Assembly: GCA_013214945.1 (NCBI GenBank)
Contig: JABSRT010000004.1
Location: 186,001 to 250,000, forward strand
Origin: Gammaproteobacteria bacterium
GTDB taxonomy: Bacteria > Pseudomonadota > Gammaproteobacteria > Enterobacterales > Psychrobiaceae
Direction of reading: 5' to 3'
Length of the DNA: 64,000 nt
Position numbers and translations under genes: made by a program. Positions 53,864 through 61,414 of this stretch are shown here, piece by piece. The notes beneath the pieces were generated by a model. That model saw only the letters and a list, made by a program, of their open reading frames with translations, did no database searches and was not told where the DNA came from. The first letter of the stretch is position 1. The number at the start of each line of letters is the position of its first letter.

Positions 53864-55206
53864 AAAATATAACGACATTTTTGATGCTGGCAGTGCTTGC
53901 CGTTACCTCATCTATGGCACAGGCCAACAGTGCATCGCAAACGTTAGAGCAACTATTGCAGCAAGTTAAGCGTGAGCGGGTATCTGAAGCTCGGATTGAT
54001 AAAAAACGTGAATCTGAATTCAGCGCCCAAAAAGCCGATAAACAAGCATTGCTTAGACGCGCCAAAAAACAACATTTGGCCGAGAAAGCGCGCGGTAAAA
54101 GCTTATTAGCCCAACATGCGGCGAACGAACGTCAGATGGTCCAACTTGAAGCTGATTTAGTCTCAGCACAAGGCGATCTAAAAGAAGCGTTTGGCGTGGT
54201 TCGTGGCGTCGCTGGTGATGCCGCTGGTATTATTGCCGACTCTGTTATTTCAGCCCAATATCCTGGCCGCGCCCAAGAGCTAGCCTCGATTGGCCAGCGT
54301 AAAGAATTGCCGACCTTAGTTGAGCTTGAAAACTTGTGGTTTGCGTTGCAAACGGAAATGACCGAATCGGCCAACAACAGCAAATTTAAAGTGACGGTCG
54401 CTGATGTAACAGGTAACTCTGCGTTGACCCAAGTTACTCGAATTGGTGCGTTTAATTTACTGGGCCAAGACAAATATTTGATCCGCCGTGGTGACGAAGT
54501 TGCCGAATTGGCACGTCAACCAGACAGCCATAATGTCGCGACTATTGCGCCATATTTAGCGGCAGGTTCTGGTTATCAGGCGCTGTACGTTGATACTACG
54601 CGTGGTGGTTTGCTCAATTTATTGACCGGACAAGCAACGCTTGAAGAGAAGTACTATCAAGGTGGCACGGTTGGTTATGTCATTACCGGGGTGTTGTTGG
54701 TGGGGTTATTGATTGCCATTGAGCGAATTATTACCTTAGGCCTGATTGGCGCCAAGGTTAAAAAACAACTGCGCAACCCAAGCCAGCCGGGTGATAATCC
54801 ACTGGGACGTATTTTGAATGTTTATCATAGTGCGACTGGCACGGCGGTTGAAACCTTAGAATTAAAACTCGACGAAGCGATCCTTAAAGAAATACCACGA
54901 ATTGAACGAGGTATTTCGGTGATTAAAGTCTTTGCTGCCATTGCACCGATGCTTGGCTTGCTTGGTACGGTAACCGGGATGATCGGCACCTTTCAGGCGA
55001 TCACCTTGTTTGGTACTGGTGACCCTAAAATGATGGCTGGCGGGATCTCTACTGCGCTGGTTACCACAGTACTTGGCTTGATTGCCGCTTTACCCTTAAT
55101 GCTGATCCATGCTGTGGTATCGGGACGTTCTAAATCATTGCTGCATATCATTGAAGAGCAAAGCGCTGGTTTAGTCGCGGCACACGCAGAGCGGGAGTCG
55201 CGTTAA
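53860..55206 (+). CDS. ttpC: TtpC-type MotA/TolQ/ExbB proton-channel protein
   Basis: This 448-residue protein has a signal peptide (residues 1-21, AQA/NS), a large periplasmic coiled-coil and globular region (22-265), then a MotA/TolQ/ExbB channel domain. The channel domain has a membrane helix at about 267-288 and two more in the GLLGTVTGMIGTF segment region and ALVTTVLGLIAALPLML. The extended N-terminus distinguishes TtpC from classical ExbB. In Vibrio it is essential for TonB2 function, which is known for that genus and inferred here. It is coupled to its neighbours by ATGA and TAATG overlaps. Confidence 0.9.
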   Translation: MKNITTFLMLAVLAVTSSMAQANSASQTLEQLLQQVKRERVSEARIDKKRESEFSAQKADKQALLRRAKKQHLAEKARGKSLLAQHAANERQMVQLEADLVSAQGDLKEAFGVVRGVAGDAAGIIADSVISAQYPGRAQELASIGQRKELPTLVELENLWFALQTEMTESANNSKFKVTVADVTGNSALTQVTRIGAFNLLGQDKYLIRRGDEVAELARQPDSHNVATIAPYLAAGSGYQALYVDTTRGGLLNLLTGQATLEEKYYQGGTVGYVITGVLLVGLLIAIERIITLGLIGAKVKKQLRNPSQPGDNPLGRILNVYHSATGTAVETLELKLDEAILKEIPRIERGISVIKVFAAIAPMLGLLGTVTGMIGTFQAITLFGTGDPKMMAGGISTALVTTVLGLIAALPLMLIHAVVSGRSKSLLHIIEEQSAGLVAAHAERESR

Positions 55207-55745
55207 TGACGTATTACCTGATGGGCCTGTGGGGATCTATCAGGGATTTCATGGCGACCGGCGGCGATGTCTTGCTGTTGGTGGCTATTACGTTGTTCCT
55301 GATGTGGAGCTTAATGCTCGAGCGTTATCTGTACTTACGGCTTGATTTTCCTAAAGAGATGCAACGCATTATTAGTGATTGGCAGGCCAGAGAAGACACG
55401 AGTTCTTGGTACGCTCAGCAGATCCGTCAAGCCTGGATATCTCAAGCTAATCAAAAACTAACTCGCGGCATGTTAATCATTAAAACCTTGGTTGCAATTT
55501 GTCCGATGATTGGTTTGCTTGGCACCGTGACTGGCATGATCAGTGTTTTTGAGGTCATGGCGACCACAGGTACTTCTAATGCCCGATTAATGGCGAGCGG
55601 GATCTCTATGGCGACCATGCCCACTATGGCCGGTATGGTCGCTGCCTTGTCTGGGGTGTTTTTTAACGCGCGTTTATCCGCACAAATTAAAGTCGCTAAA
55701 GAGCGGTTAGTGGACAGTTTGCCACATCATCAAAGAGAGAAATAG
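55206..55745 (+). CDS. exbB: ExbB-like proton-channel subunit of the TonB2 system
   Basis: This 179-residue short ExbB has a first membrane helix at about 18-37. The paired channel helices are in the region of ICPMIGLLGTVTGMISVFE and ATMPTMAGMVAALSGVFF. Together with ExbD it conducts protons to energise TonB. The start overlaps the ttpC stop by one base (TAATG), and exbD follows two bases after its stop. The operon thus encodes two ExbB-type proteins, the long TtpC and this one. Confidence 0.92.
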   Translation: MTYYLMGLWGSIRDFMATGGDVLLLVAITLFLMWSLMLERYLYLRLDFPKEMQRIISDWQAREDTSSWYAQQIRQAWISQANQKLTRGMLIIKTLVAICPMIGLLGTVTGMISVFEVMATTGTSNARLMASGISMATMPTMAGMVAALSGVFFNARLSAQIKVAKERLVDSLPHHQREK

Positions 55746-55747
55746 TT

Positions 55748-56149
55748 ATGGCCCGTAGACGTCACCAAGCCAGCGATGAAGTCGAAATTGATATGACACC
55801 GATGCTCGATATCGTGTTTATTATGCTGATCTTTTTTATAGTCACGACCTCTTTTGTTAAAGAATCAGGTTTTGATGTCAACAAACCACAGGCGCAACAG
55901 GCCACCAAAAAGAAATCGGCCAATATCTTTATCGCAATTGATAGTGCTGGCCGAGTTCATATGGAAAAGCGAGTGGTTGATATTAAACGGGTGCGCGCGA
56001 ATATCGAACGAATGTTAGCTGAATCGCCAGAAGCAGCCGTGATGATTCAGGCTGATATTGAGACTAAACACGGCATCGTGGTTCAGGTGATGGATCAAGT
56101 GAAAGCGGCCGGGGTCGACAAGCTGATGGTTGCGGCAGAGGAAGGGTAA
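55748..56149 (+). CDS. exbD: ExbD-like subunit of the TonB2 system
   Basis: This 133-residue protein has one membrane helix (about 20-38) beginning MTPMLDIVFIMLIFFIV. The proton-carrying aspartate is D21, equivalent to D25 of E. coli ExbD. The periplasmic domain runs from about 40 to the end (residues ANIFIAIDSAGRV). It is flanked by exbB two bases upstream and tonB with no spacer downstream. Confidence 0.94.
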   Translation: MARRRHQASDEVEIDMTPMLDIVFIMLIFFIVTTSFVKESGFDVNKPQAQQATKKKSANIFIAIDSAGRVHMEKRVVDIKRVRANIERMLAESPEAAVMIQADIETKHGIVVQVMDQVKAAGVDKLMVAAEEG

Positions 56150-56767
56150 ATGTTAAGAGCTAGTATTGCCATTTTACTTGGCGGCGCTGTTACCTTTGGC
56201 CTATTCGCTTTTATGGCATTTTTAGTTAACTCTGATGGCCAGCGGTTGCAAGCGGGCGCAAAGTCGGCGCCATTGGTGATCAATCAAGAGCAGCAAGAAA
56301 CCAAGGTCAAAAAAACCAACAGATTGAAACCAAAACCACCTGCGCTGCCAAATAAGCCACCGCCACCGATGCAGATAAAAAGCGAGACTAATCAAGCGCA
56401 GGTTAAATTAGCGCTTAATTTACAGGCGGTTAATATTCGACATGGCATTAGTGCGGGTCTTAGTGGTCCTGTTTTAGGCCAAGATGGCGATGCCACGCCG
56501 ATAGTGCGAATCGATCCGCGTTATCCGATGAAAGCGAGCAGGGCAGGTAAAGAAGGTTATGTTATTTTAAGTTTTTCGATTAATAAGCTCGGTGGCGTTG
56601 ACGATATTCAAGTGATTGAAGCCAAACCTAAGCGCTTGTTTAGCAAAGCGGCGCGACGGGCACTAAAACGTTGGAAATATAAACCTAAGATAGTCGACGG
56701 CCAGCCGCAAAAACAACTGGGTCAAACCGTGCGGCTCGATTTCGTACTCGAAAAGCGGGGATCGTAG
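56150..56767 (+). CDS. tonB: TonB2-type energy transducer
   Basis: This 205-residue TonB has an N-terminal membrane anchor (about 4-26), a short proline/lysine-rich spacer (KPKPPALPNKPPPPMQ near 60-76), and a C-terminal TonB domain. The domain begins RIDPRYPMKASRAGKEGYVILSFSI and ends RWKYKP...LDFVLEKR. The proline region is short compared with E. coli TonB, as is usual for TonB2 proteins. It transmits ExbB/ExbD energy to outer-membrane receptors, most often for iron. It starts immediately after exbD and ends immediately before the TPR gene. Confidence 0.93.
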   Translation: MLRASIAILLGGAVTFGLFAFMAFLVNSDGQRLQAGAKSAPLVINQEQQETKVKKTNRLKPKPPALPNKPPPPMQIKSETNQAQVKLALNLQAVNIRHGISAGLSGPVLGQDGDATPIVRIDPRYPMKASRAGKEGYVILSFSINKLGGVDDIQVIEAKPKRLFSKAARRALKRWKYKPKIVDGQPQKQLGQTVRLDFVLEKRGS

Positions 56768-58051
56768 ATGTTAAATATCCCAACTAAATTTGCAGCGTTA
56801 TTATTAACGTTAGTGATCAGTGGCATCATGTTGATGCCAGCTGCTAGTGCCAGTGAGCCATCAGCAGAAAAGAAACGTAAAAGCTATACCTTGTCGCAGC
56901 GTGTTGGTAAAAAGATGATCAAGGTGTACGACTTGTACGCGGCAGACAAGCTGACGTCTGCGATTAAACTCGCCTTGACAATTAAGGCTAAAAAACCCTA
57001 TGACCAAGCCTATCTTAATCGATTTTTAGGCAATATGTATGCGGGGCAGTCAGGTCAAGCTCGCAAAGCGATTAGCTATATAAAACGTGCTGTTAAGGCC
57101 GATATATTAAGTACTCAGGAACACGGTTCAGCGCTGCGGACCTTGGCTGATTTACAAATGCAACAATCGCATTATAAGTTGGCGATTAGCCGGTACCGAC
57201 AATGGCTTAAGTTTACCAAGGCTTCAGATCCACAGGTATGGCTGCGGATAGCGCAAGCGCATTTGGAATTAAAGCAATTTTCTCAGGTGATAGCCCCTGC
57301 CAATCGAGCTATTGCCACATTCTCTAAGCCGAATAAAAACCCATATTTGCTAAAGTTAGCGGCTTATTATCAACGTAAACAGTACCGTAATACCATTAAG
57401 GTCGCGGTAAAGTTAGTTGAGTTGTTTCCGCAGGAAAAGACCTACTGGTTGCAACTAGGTCAGTTTTATATGGTCAACGAGCAATATAAACACGCGTTGT
57501 CGACCATGCACCTTGCTTATCTTAAAGGCTTTGTGACCAGCGCGACTGAAATTAAGGTGTTAGCCCAATTATATCGCCAAAATAGTATTCCTCATCGCAG
57601 CGCGCTGTTGCTAGACAAATACATAAAATCAGGCTTAATTAAGCGCAATGAGTCAATGCTTAAGACGGTGGCAGTATCTTGGCATCAGGCCAAAGAGTTA
57701 AAGCGGGCCGCTGATTATTACGGTCAGGCTGCTGAGCTGGGCAATAATGGTGATATGTATTACAAACAAGGCATGTTAGCGTTTGAATTAGAGCGCTATG
57801 ATCAGGCTATTGCGGCGTTAACCCGCGCGATTAAAACGAATAACAACGCCAAGAGCAAGCCATTACACCAGCATGCTAATGCGTTGCTGACGATTGGTCA
57901 GGCTTATTTTTATAAGCTTAATTATCCGCGTGCCTATCGCAAGATGCAGCAAGCGATTAAGAGTGATAATGTCAGAGTGGTAAAACACGCAAAACTTTGG
58001 TTAAAGCACATTAAAGCGACGGCACTGGCGAACAAAGTGGCTTATCGTTAA
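56768..58051 (+). CDS. Secreted TPR protein closing the TonB2 operon
   Basis: This 427-residue, very lysine-rich protein has a signal peptide (cleaved near ASAS/EP, residue about 29) and TPR-like helical repeats over most of its length. Good examples are YLNRFLGNMYAGQSGQARKAISYI, VWLRIAQAHLELKQFSQVI and YKQGMLAFELERYDQAIAALTRAI. A periplasmic adaptor role for the TonB complex is inferred from position; in Vibrio and Shewanella a similar gene ends this operon. Its start follows the tonB stop directly. A weak terminator lies 46 bases beyond the stop. Confidence 0.85.
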   Translation: MLNIPTKFAALLLTLVISGIMLMPAASASEPSAEKKRKSYTLSQRVGKKMIKVYDLYAADKLTSAIKLALTIKAKKPYDQAYLNRFLGNMYAGQSGQARKAISYIKRAVKADILSTQEHGSALRTLADLQMQQSHYKLAISRYRQWLKFTKASDPQVWLRIAQAHLELKQFSQVIAPANRAIATFSKPNKNPYLLKLAAYYQRKQYRNTIKVAVKLVELFPQEKTYWLQLGQFYMVNEQYKHALSTMHLAYLKGFVTSATEIKVLAQLYRQNSIPHRSALLLDKYIKSGLIKRNESMLKTVAVSWHQAKELKRAADYYGQAAELGNNGDMYYKQGMLAFELERYDQAIAALTRAIKTNNNAKSKPLHQHANALLTIGQAYFYKLNYPRAYRKMQQAIKSDNVRVVKHAKLWLKHIKATALANKVAYR

Positions 58052-58097
58052 GCGATAAAATAGCGGCCATTACGCTTTATTTCACTAGATGTCTGTG

Positions 58098-58122
58098 CCC
58101 CGTTAATATCGGGGTTCTTTTC
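58098..58122 (+). terminator. Terminator of the TonB2 operon
   Basis: CCCCG (58098-58102) and CGGGG (58110-58114) flank a seven-base AT-rich loop, followed by TTCTTTTCT. The stem is short but GC-pure, and the position just after the TPR gene fits. Confidence 0.6.
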
Positions 58123-58177
58123 TGATCGCAGTTAGACTAAAATCTGGCACCATAAATCTTTGGAACTGAGACAGTTA

Positions 58178-60013
58178 ATGAAAAAACATTTAATGACGCT
58201 GATTCTTTGCAGTGGCTTATTAACCGGTTGTGATACCGGTTATCAATTAGCTCAGCAAGTAAATACCGCGCCATTGGCCAACAAATCAAGCGATGAGAAT
58301 ATTAATCTTGCGACCATCATGGCGCAGTTATTTGAAGCGCAGTTAGCCTTAAATCCGCTTGAAGCGGTGTTTATTGATGATTTTCGGTTTAATGCTCAAT
58401 TTGTTGATAATTTAAGTGATGATTACCTTAAGCAACGTCATGAGTTAAACCAGCGTTATTTGGCGCTGGCCAATAGCATTGATCGCACCAAGCTAACCCC
58501 CGCATCACAACTGAGTTTTGACAGCTTAAACTACGATTTACAAATGGCGTTGCAGGGTGAAACGTACCCTGAGCATTTTCTGCCTTTTACTCAGTTTAGG
58601 TCTTTGATCAATACGATGGCTCAATTGGGCTCCGGGCGTAGCGCCCAGCCTTTTAACACGGTTGAAAACTATCAACAATTTGCCCAGCGGCTGGAAGGTT
58701 ATGTTAAATGGTTCGCTAGCGCACAATCGCGGCTAAGCCAAGGCATGGCCAATAACGTGGTTTTACCGCGTGTATTGACGCTGCGCATATTGCCCCAGCT
58801 TAAAGCGCAGCTCGTAACCGATATAAAAGACAGTGTTTTTTATCAGCCGTTAATGATGTTTCCTGCCAGTTTCACCGCAGAGCAACAACAAGCGCTTATC
58901 AAACAATATAATGAGTTATTAACGCAGCGTTTGCTGCCAGCCTACCAAGGTTTATATGACTTTATTAATGATCAATACCTAGCCAAAACGCGTTCGACTC
59001 CAGGTTATTCTGGTTTGCCCAATGGTCGAGGCTGGTATCAGTTTAAAGCCAATCAACATACCACCACCGAAGTACCAGCGGAGCAAATTCATCAAGTGGG
59101 CTTGGCTGAGGTCAAACGAATTACGTTGGCAATGGATAAGGTCAGGCAAGAAATTGGTTTTAGCGGCAATCTTGCGCAGTTTTTTGAACATTTGAGTAAG
59201 CAGTCACAATATTATTTCACCGACAGCGAGCAGTTACTGCAAGCTTATGACCAAATCAAGCAGAGGATTGACCAAGTGCTGCCGCAGTTTTTCATCACTA
59301 TTCCCGCGAACGGTTATGTGATTAAGCCGGTTGAATCTTTTCGAGAGCACAGTGCTGCTGGGGCGTCTTATGCCGCGGGTTCGGTTGATGGCAGTCGATC
59401 TGGCACCTTTTATATTAATACCTCGAACCTTAAAGCACAGCCGAAATGGGCGATGATGACCCAAGCTTTACACGAAACAGCGCCTGGCCATCATTTACAA
59501 ATTTCGCAGCGCCAAGGGCTAACCGAGTTGCCAAAATTGCGCCGCTTTAGCCGTTATAGCGCGTATTCAGAAGGCTGGGCGTTATACAGCGAGCAGCTTG
59601 GACTTGAAATGGGCTTGTTAGATGATCCTTATCTGCGCTTTGGTCAGCTTAGCGATGAAATGTTACGGGCGATGGGCTTAGTGGTTGATACGGGCTTGCA
59701 TATTAAAGGTTGGACCCGCAAGCAGGCGATTGAGTATATGCTCAAGCATAGCGCAATGGCTCGTAGCACGGTTGTAGGGGAGGTTGAACGTTATATGGCG
59801 TTACCGGGTCAGGCATTATCGTATAAAGTGGGTCAGTTAAAAATTGTTGAACTACGCGCCTTGGCGCAAGCGCAGTTAGGCGACAAGTTTGAGCTTAAGC
59901 AATTTCACCAACAAATATTAAGCGATGGCGAGTTACCCTTAGCGATTTTAACCCAAAAGATAAATGCTTGGATAAGCGAGGTTAAACAGCGCAACGAACC
60001 AGCAGCTAACTAG
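58178..60013 (+). CDS. DUF885 family lipoprotein metallopeptidase
   Basis: This 611-residue lipoprotein has signal MKKHLMTLILCSGLLTG/CDTG. The DUF885 domain carries a zinc-type motif H432-E433-T-A-P-G-H438 and a downstream SAYSEGWALYSEQLG whose Glu is the likely third ligand. GSRSGTFYINTSNL precedes it. The family is thought to contain dipeptidases or carboxypeptidases acting on peptides in the envelope; no substrate is known here. ATG 58178 is preferred over TTG 58160, which would put six polar residues before the signal. It is monocistronic. Confidence 0.88.
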   Translation: MKKHLMTLILCSGLLTGCDTGYQLAQQVNTAPLANKSSDENINLATIMAQLFEAQLALNPLEAVFIDDFRFNAQFVDNLSDDYLKQRHELNQRYLALANSIDRTKLTPASQLSFDSLNYDLQMALQGETYPEHFLPFTQFRSLINTMAQLGSGRSAQPFNTVENYQQFAQRLEGYVKWFASAQSRLSQGMANNVVLPRVLTLRILPQLKAQLVTDIKDSVFYQPLMMFPASFTAEQQQALIKQYNELLTQRLLPAYQGLYDFINDQYLAKTRSTPGYSGLPNGRGWYQFKANQHTTTEVPAEQIHQVGLAEVKRITLAMDKVRQEIGFSGNLAQFFEHLSKQSQYYFTDSEQLLQAYDQIKQRIDQVLPQFFITIPANGYVIKPVESFREHSAAGASYAAGSVDGSRSGTFYINTSNLKAQPKWAMMTQALHETAPGHHLQISQRQGLTELPKLRRFSRYSAYSEGWALYSEQLGLEMGLLDDPYLRFGQLSDEMLRAMGLVVDTGLHIKGWTRKQAIEYMLKHSAMARSTVVGEVERYMALPGQALSYKVGQLKIVELRALAQAQLGDKFELKQFHQQILSDGELPLAILTQKINAWISEVKQRNEPAAN

Positions 60014-60251
60014 GTGAGTTTAAACAGATAGGCTTTGGTGGCCAGATCAAGCGCATTACAATTTAGATATCGAACCATATTACGTAAACTCGCGGTGAAT
60101 AGATTCATATACGGCTTACTTCACATGTCCGATATCGCGACTAAATCTTGGCGTTTTATTTTAAACGCTCTGGTCGCAACTAATGCGACTGGCTCTGTTC
60201 ATCTAACATGTAGCTTACTTATAATTCATTGAAAGTGTTGGTGTTTGATAA

Positions 60252-60315
60252 AGCAAGCTTGAGCAGCATGGATGCTGATCCAGAGCCCCCACGGATGGGT
60301 TTACGGCGACTTGCT
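60252..60315. repeat. REP-like three-armed palindromic element
   Basis: An outer stem AGCAAG (60252-60257)/CTTGCT (60310-60315) encloses two hairpins. One is CAGCAT-GG-ATGCTG (60264-60277). The other has arms AGCCC (60284-60288) and GGGTT (60297-60301) around GAGCCCCCACGGATGGGTTT. The GGATGG core and overall form resemble, from memory, dispersed intergenic palindromes of Shewanella, Vibrio and Pseudomonas genomes. Only one copy is in this window, so repetitiveness is not shown. Confidence 0.5.
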
Positions 60316-60380
60316 GTTCTAATGGCAACACTTTAGTACAACAGACCCAATGCGGTGCTACGCCAAAGCTTGTTTAACTG

Positions 60381-60389
60381 TGTTAGAAT
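60381..60389 (+). promoter_or_regulatory. Extended -10 promoter of dusC
   Basis: TGTTAGAAT is an extended -10 (TGn plus TAGAAT) with no good -35. Transcription would start near 60396, leaving a leader of about 22 bases to ATG 60418. Confidence 0.45.
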
Positions 60390-60417
60390 CGCGCTTTTTG
60401 CGCTGCGACACCAAATA

Positions 60418-61368
60418 ATGAAACTAACCTTGGCCCCACTAGAAGGGGTAATTGATCACCTAGTGCGTGACTTGCTCACTCAATTGGGTGGTTTTGATCT
60501 GTGTATCACCGAATTTTTACGAGTGACTCAATCACTACAGCCCGATCGGGTATTTCATCGTATTTGCCCTGAATTAGCGCAGGGCGGTACTACCCCTGCT
60601 GGGGTCCCTGTGCGGATGCAGCTGTTAGGGCAGTCGCCACAATATTTAAGCGAAAATGCCAATCGAGCGATTGACCTTGGCAGTCATGGCATCGATCTTA
60701 ATTTGGGTTGCCCGAGTAAAATAGTCAACAGCAACAAAGGCGGGGCTGTCTTGCTCAAAGAGCCTGAAACCATCTACCAGATTGTACGACAGATGCGCCA
60801 AGCTATTGCACCTGAACATATATTCTCGGTTAAAATTCGCCTCGGCTGGGACGATCCTAATCGGGTATTTGAAATTGCCGATGCGATTGAACAGGGCGGT
60901 GCTAACGAATTAACCATTCATGCCCGAACAAAAAGTGACGGCTATCGCGCCGACACCATCAAATGGCATATGATTGAACAAGTCAAACAGCGTCAACAAA
61001 TTAAAATTATCGCCAATGGTGAAATTTGGAACCTGCAAGACGCCATCGACTGTCGGCGTATTAGCCAATGTGACGATTTAATGGTTGGCCGTGGCGTGCT
61101 GGCGTTACCTAATTTAGGGGCTGTAATTAAAGAAAATGCTAGCCCGATGACCTATAGTCAATTATTAGAACTATTGTTAGCTTATTCTGCGTTCGAAATT
61201 GCGGGTGACAAGGGCGAATATTACTCCAATAGAATTAAGCAATGGATGGCTTATTTAAGACTGTATTACCCAGAAGTTAAGGTATTATTTAGTGAGTTAA
61301 GGGTGCTAAAGTCGGCACCACCGATCATTGAATTATTAAAGCGAGAAATGCGATTACACCAGCAATAA
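60418..61368 (+). CDS. dusC: tRNA-dihydrouridine(16) synthase DusC
   Basis: This 316-residue FMN enzyme reduces U16 in the tRNA D-loop. LAPLEGVIDHLVRDLL, DLCITEFLRV and FHRICPEL are DusC-typical. The catalytic Cys is C98 in LNLGCPSK, the active-site HARTKSDGYRA follows near 180, and IIANGEIWN marks the FMN-phosphate site. ATG 60418 matches E. coli DusC; the longer frame from 60355 adds 21 unsupported residues across the promoter. With dusA at 20.6 kb, two of the three usual Dus enzymes are in this window. Confidence 0.93.
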   Translation: MKLTLAPLEGVIDHLVRDLLTQLGGFDLCITEFLRVTQSLQPDRVFHRICPELAQGGTTPAGVPVRMQLLGQSPQYLSENANRAIDLGSHGIDLNLGCPSKIVNSNKGGAVLLKEPETIYQIVRQMRQAIAPEHIFSVKIRLGWDDPNRVFEIADAIEQGGANELTIHARTKSDGYRADTIKWHMIEQVKQRQQIKIIANGEIWNLQDAIDCRRISQCDDLMVGRGVLALPNLGAVIKENASPMTYSQLLELLLAYSAFEIAGDKGEYYSNRIKQWMAYLRLYYPEVKVLFSELRVLKSAPPIIELLKREMRLHQQ

Positions 61369-61414
61369 GGATCGAACATTAGCGTGTTCAGCGGTGCTAT
61401 TATATGGATGGTTT

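Larger units (their letters stand above)
60014..60417. other. 404-bp region between the DUF885 gene and dusC
   Basis: Holds the REP-like structured element at 60252-60315 and the dusC promoter near 60381-60389. The first 220 bases contain a 65-codon plus-strand frame and a 30-odd-codon minus-strand frame; neither looks like a real gene. Confidence 0.5.

Noticed and set aside
60035-60232. 65-codon plus-strand frame and a short antisense frame after the DUF885 gene
   Set aside because: Neither has a ribosome binding site or recognisable motifs. The antisense frame vaguely suggested a transposase remnant, but nothing supports it.
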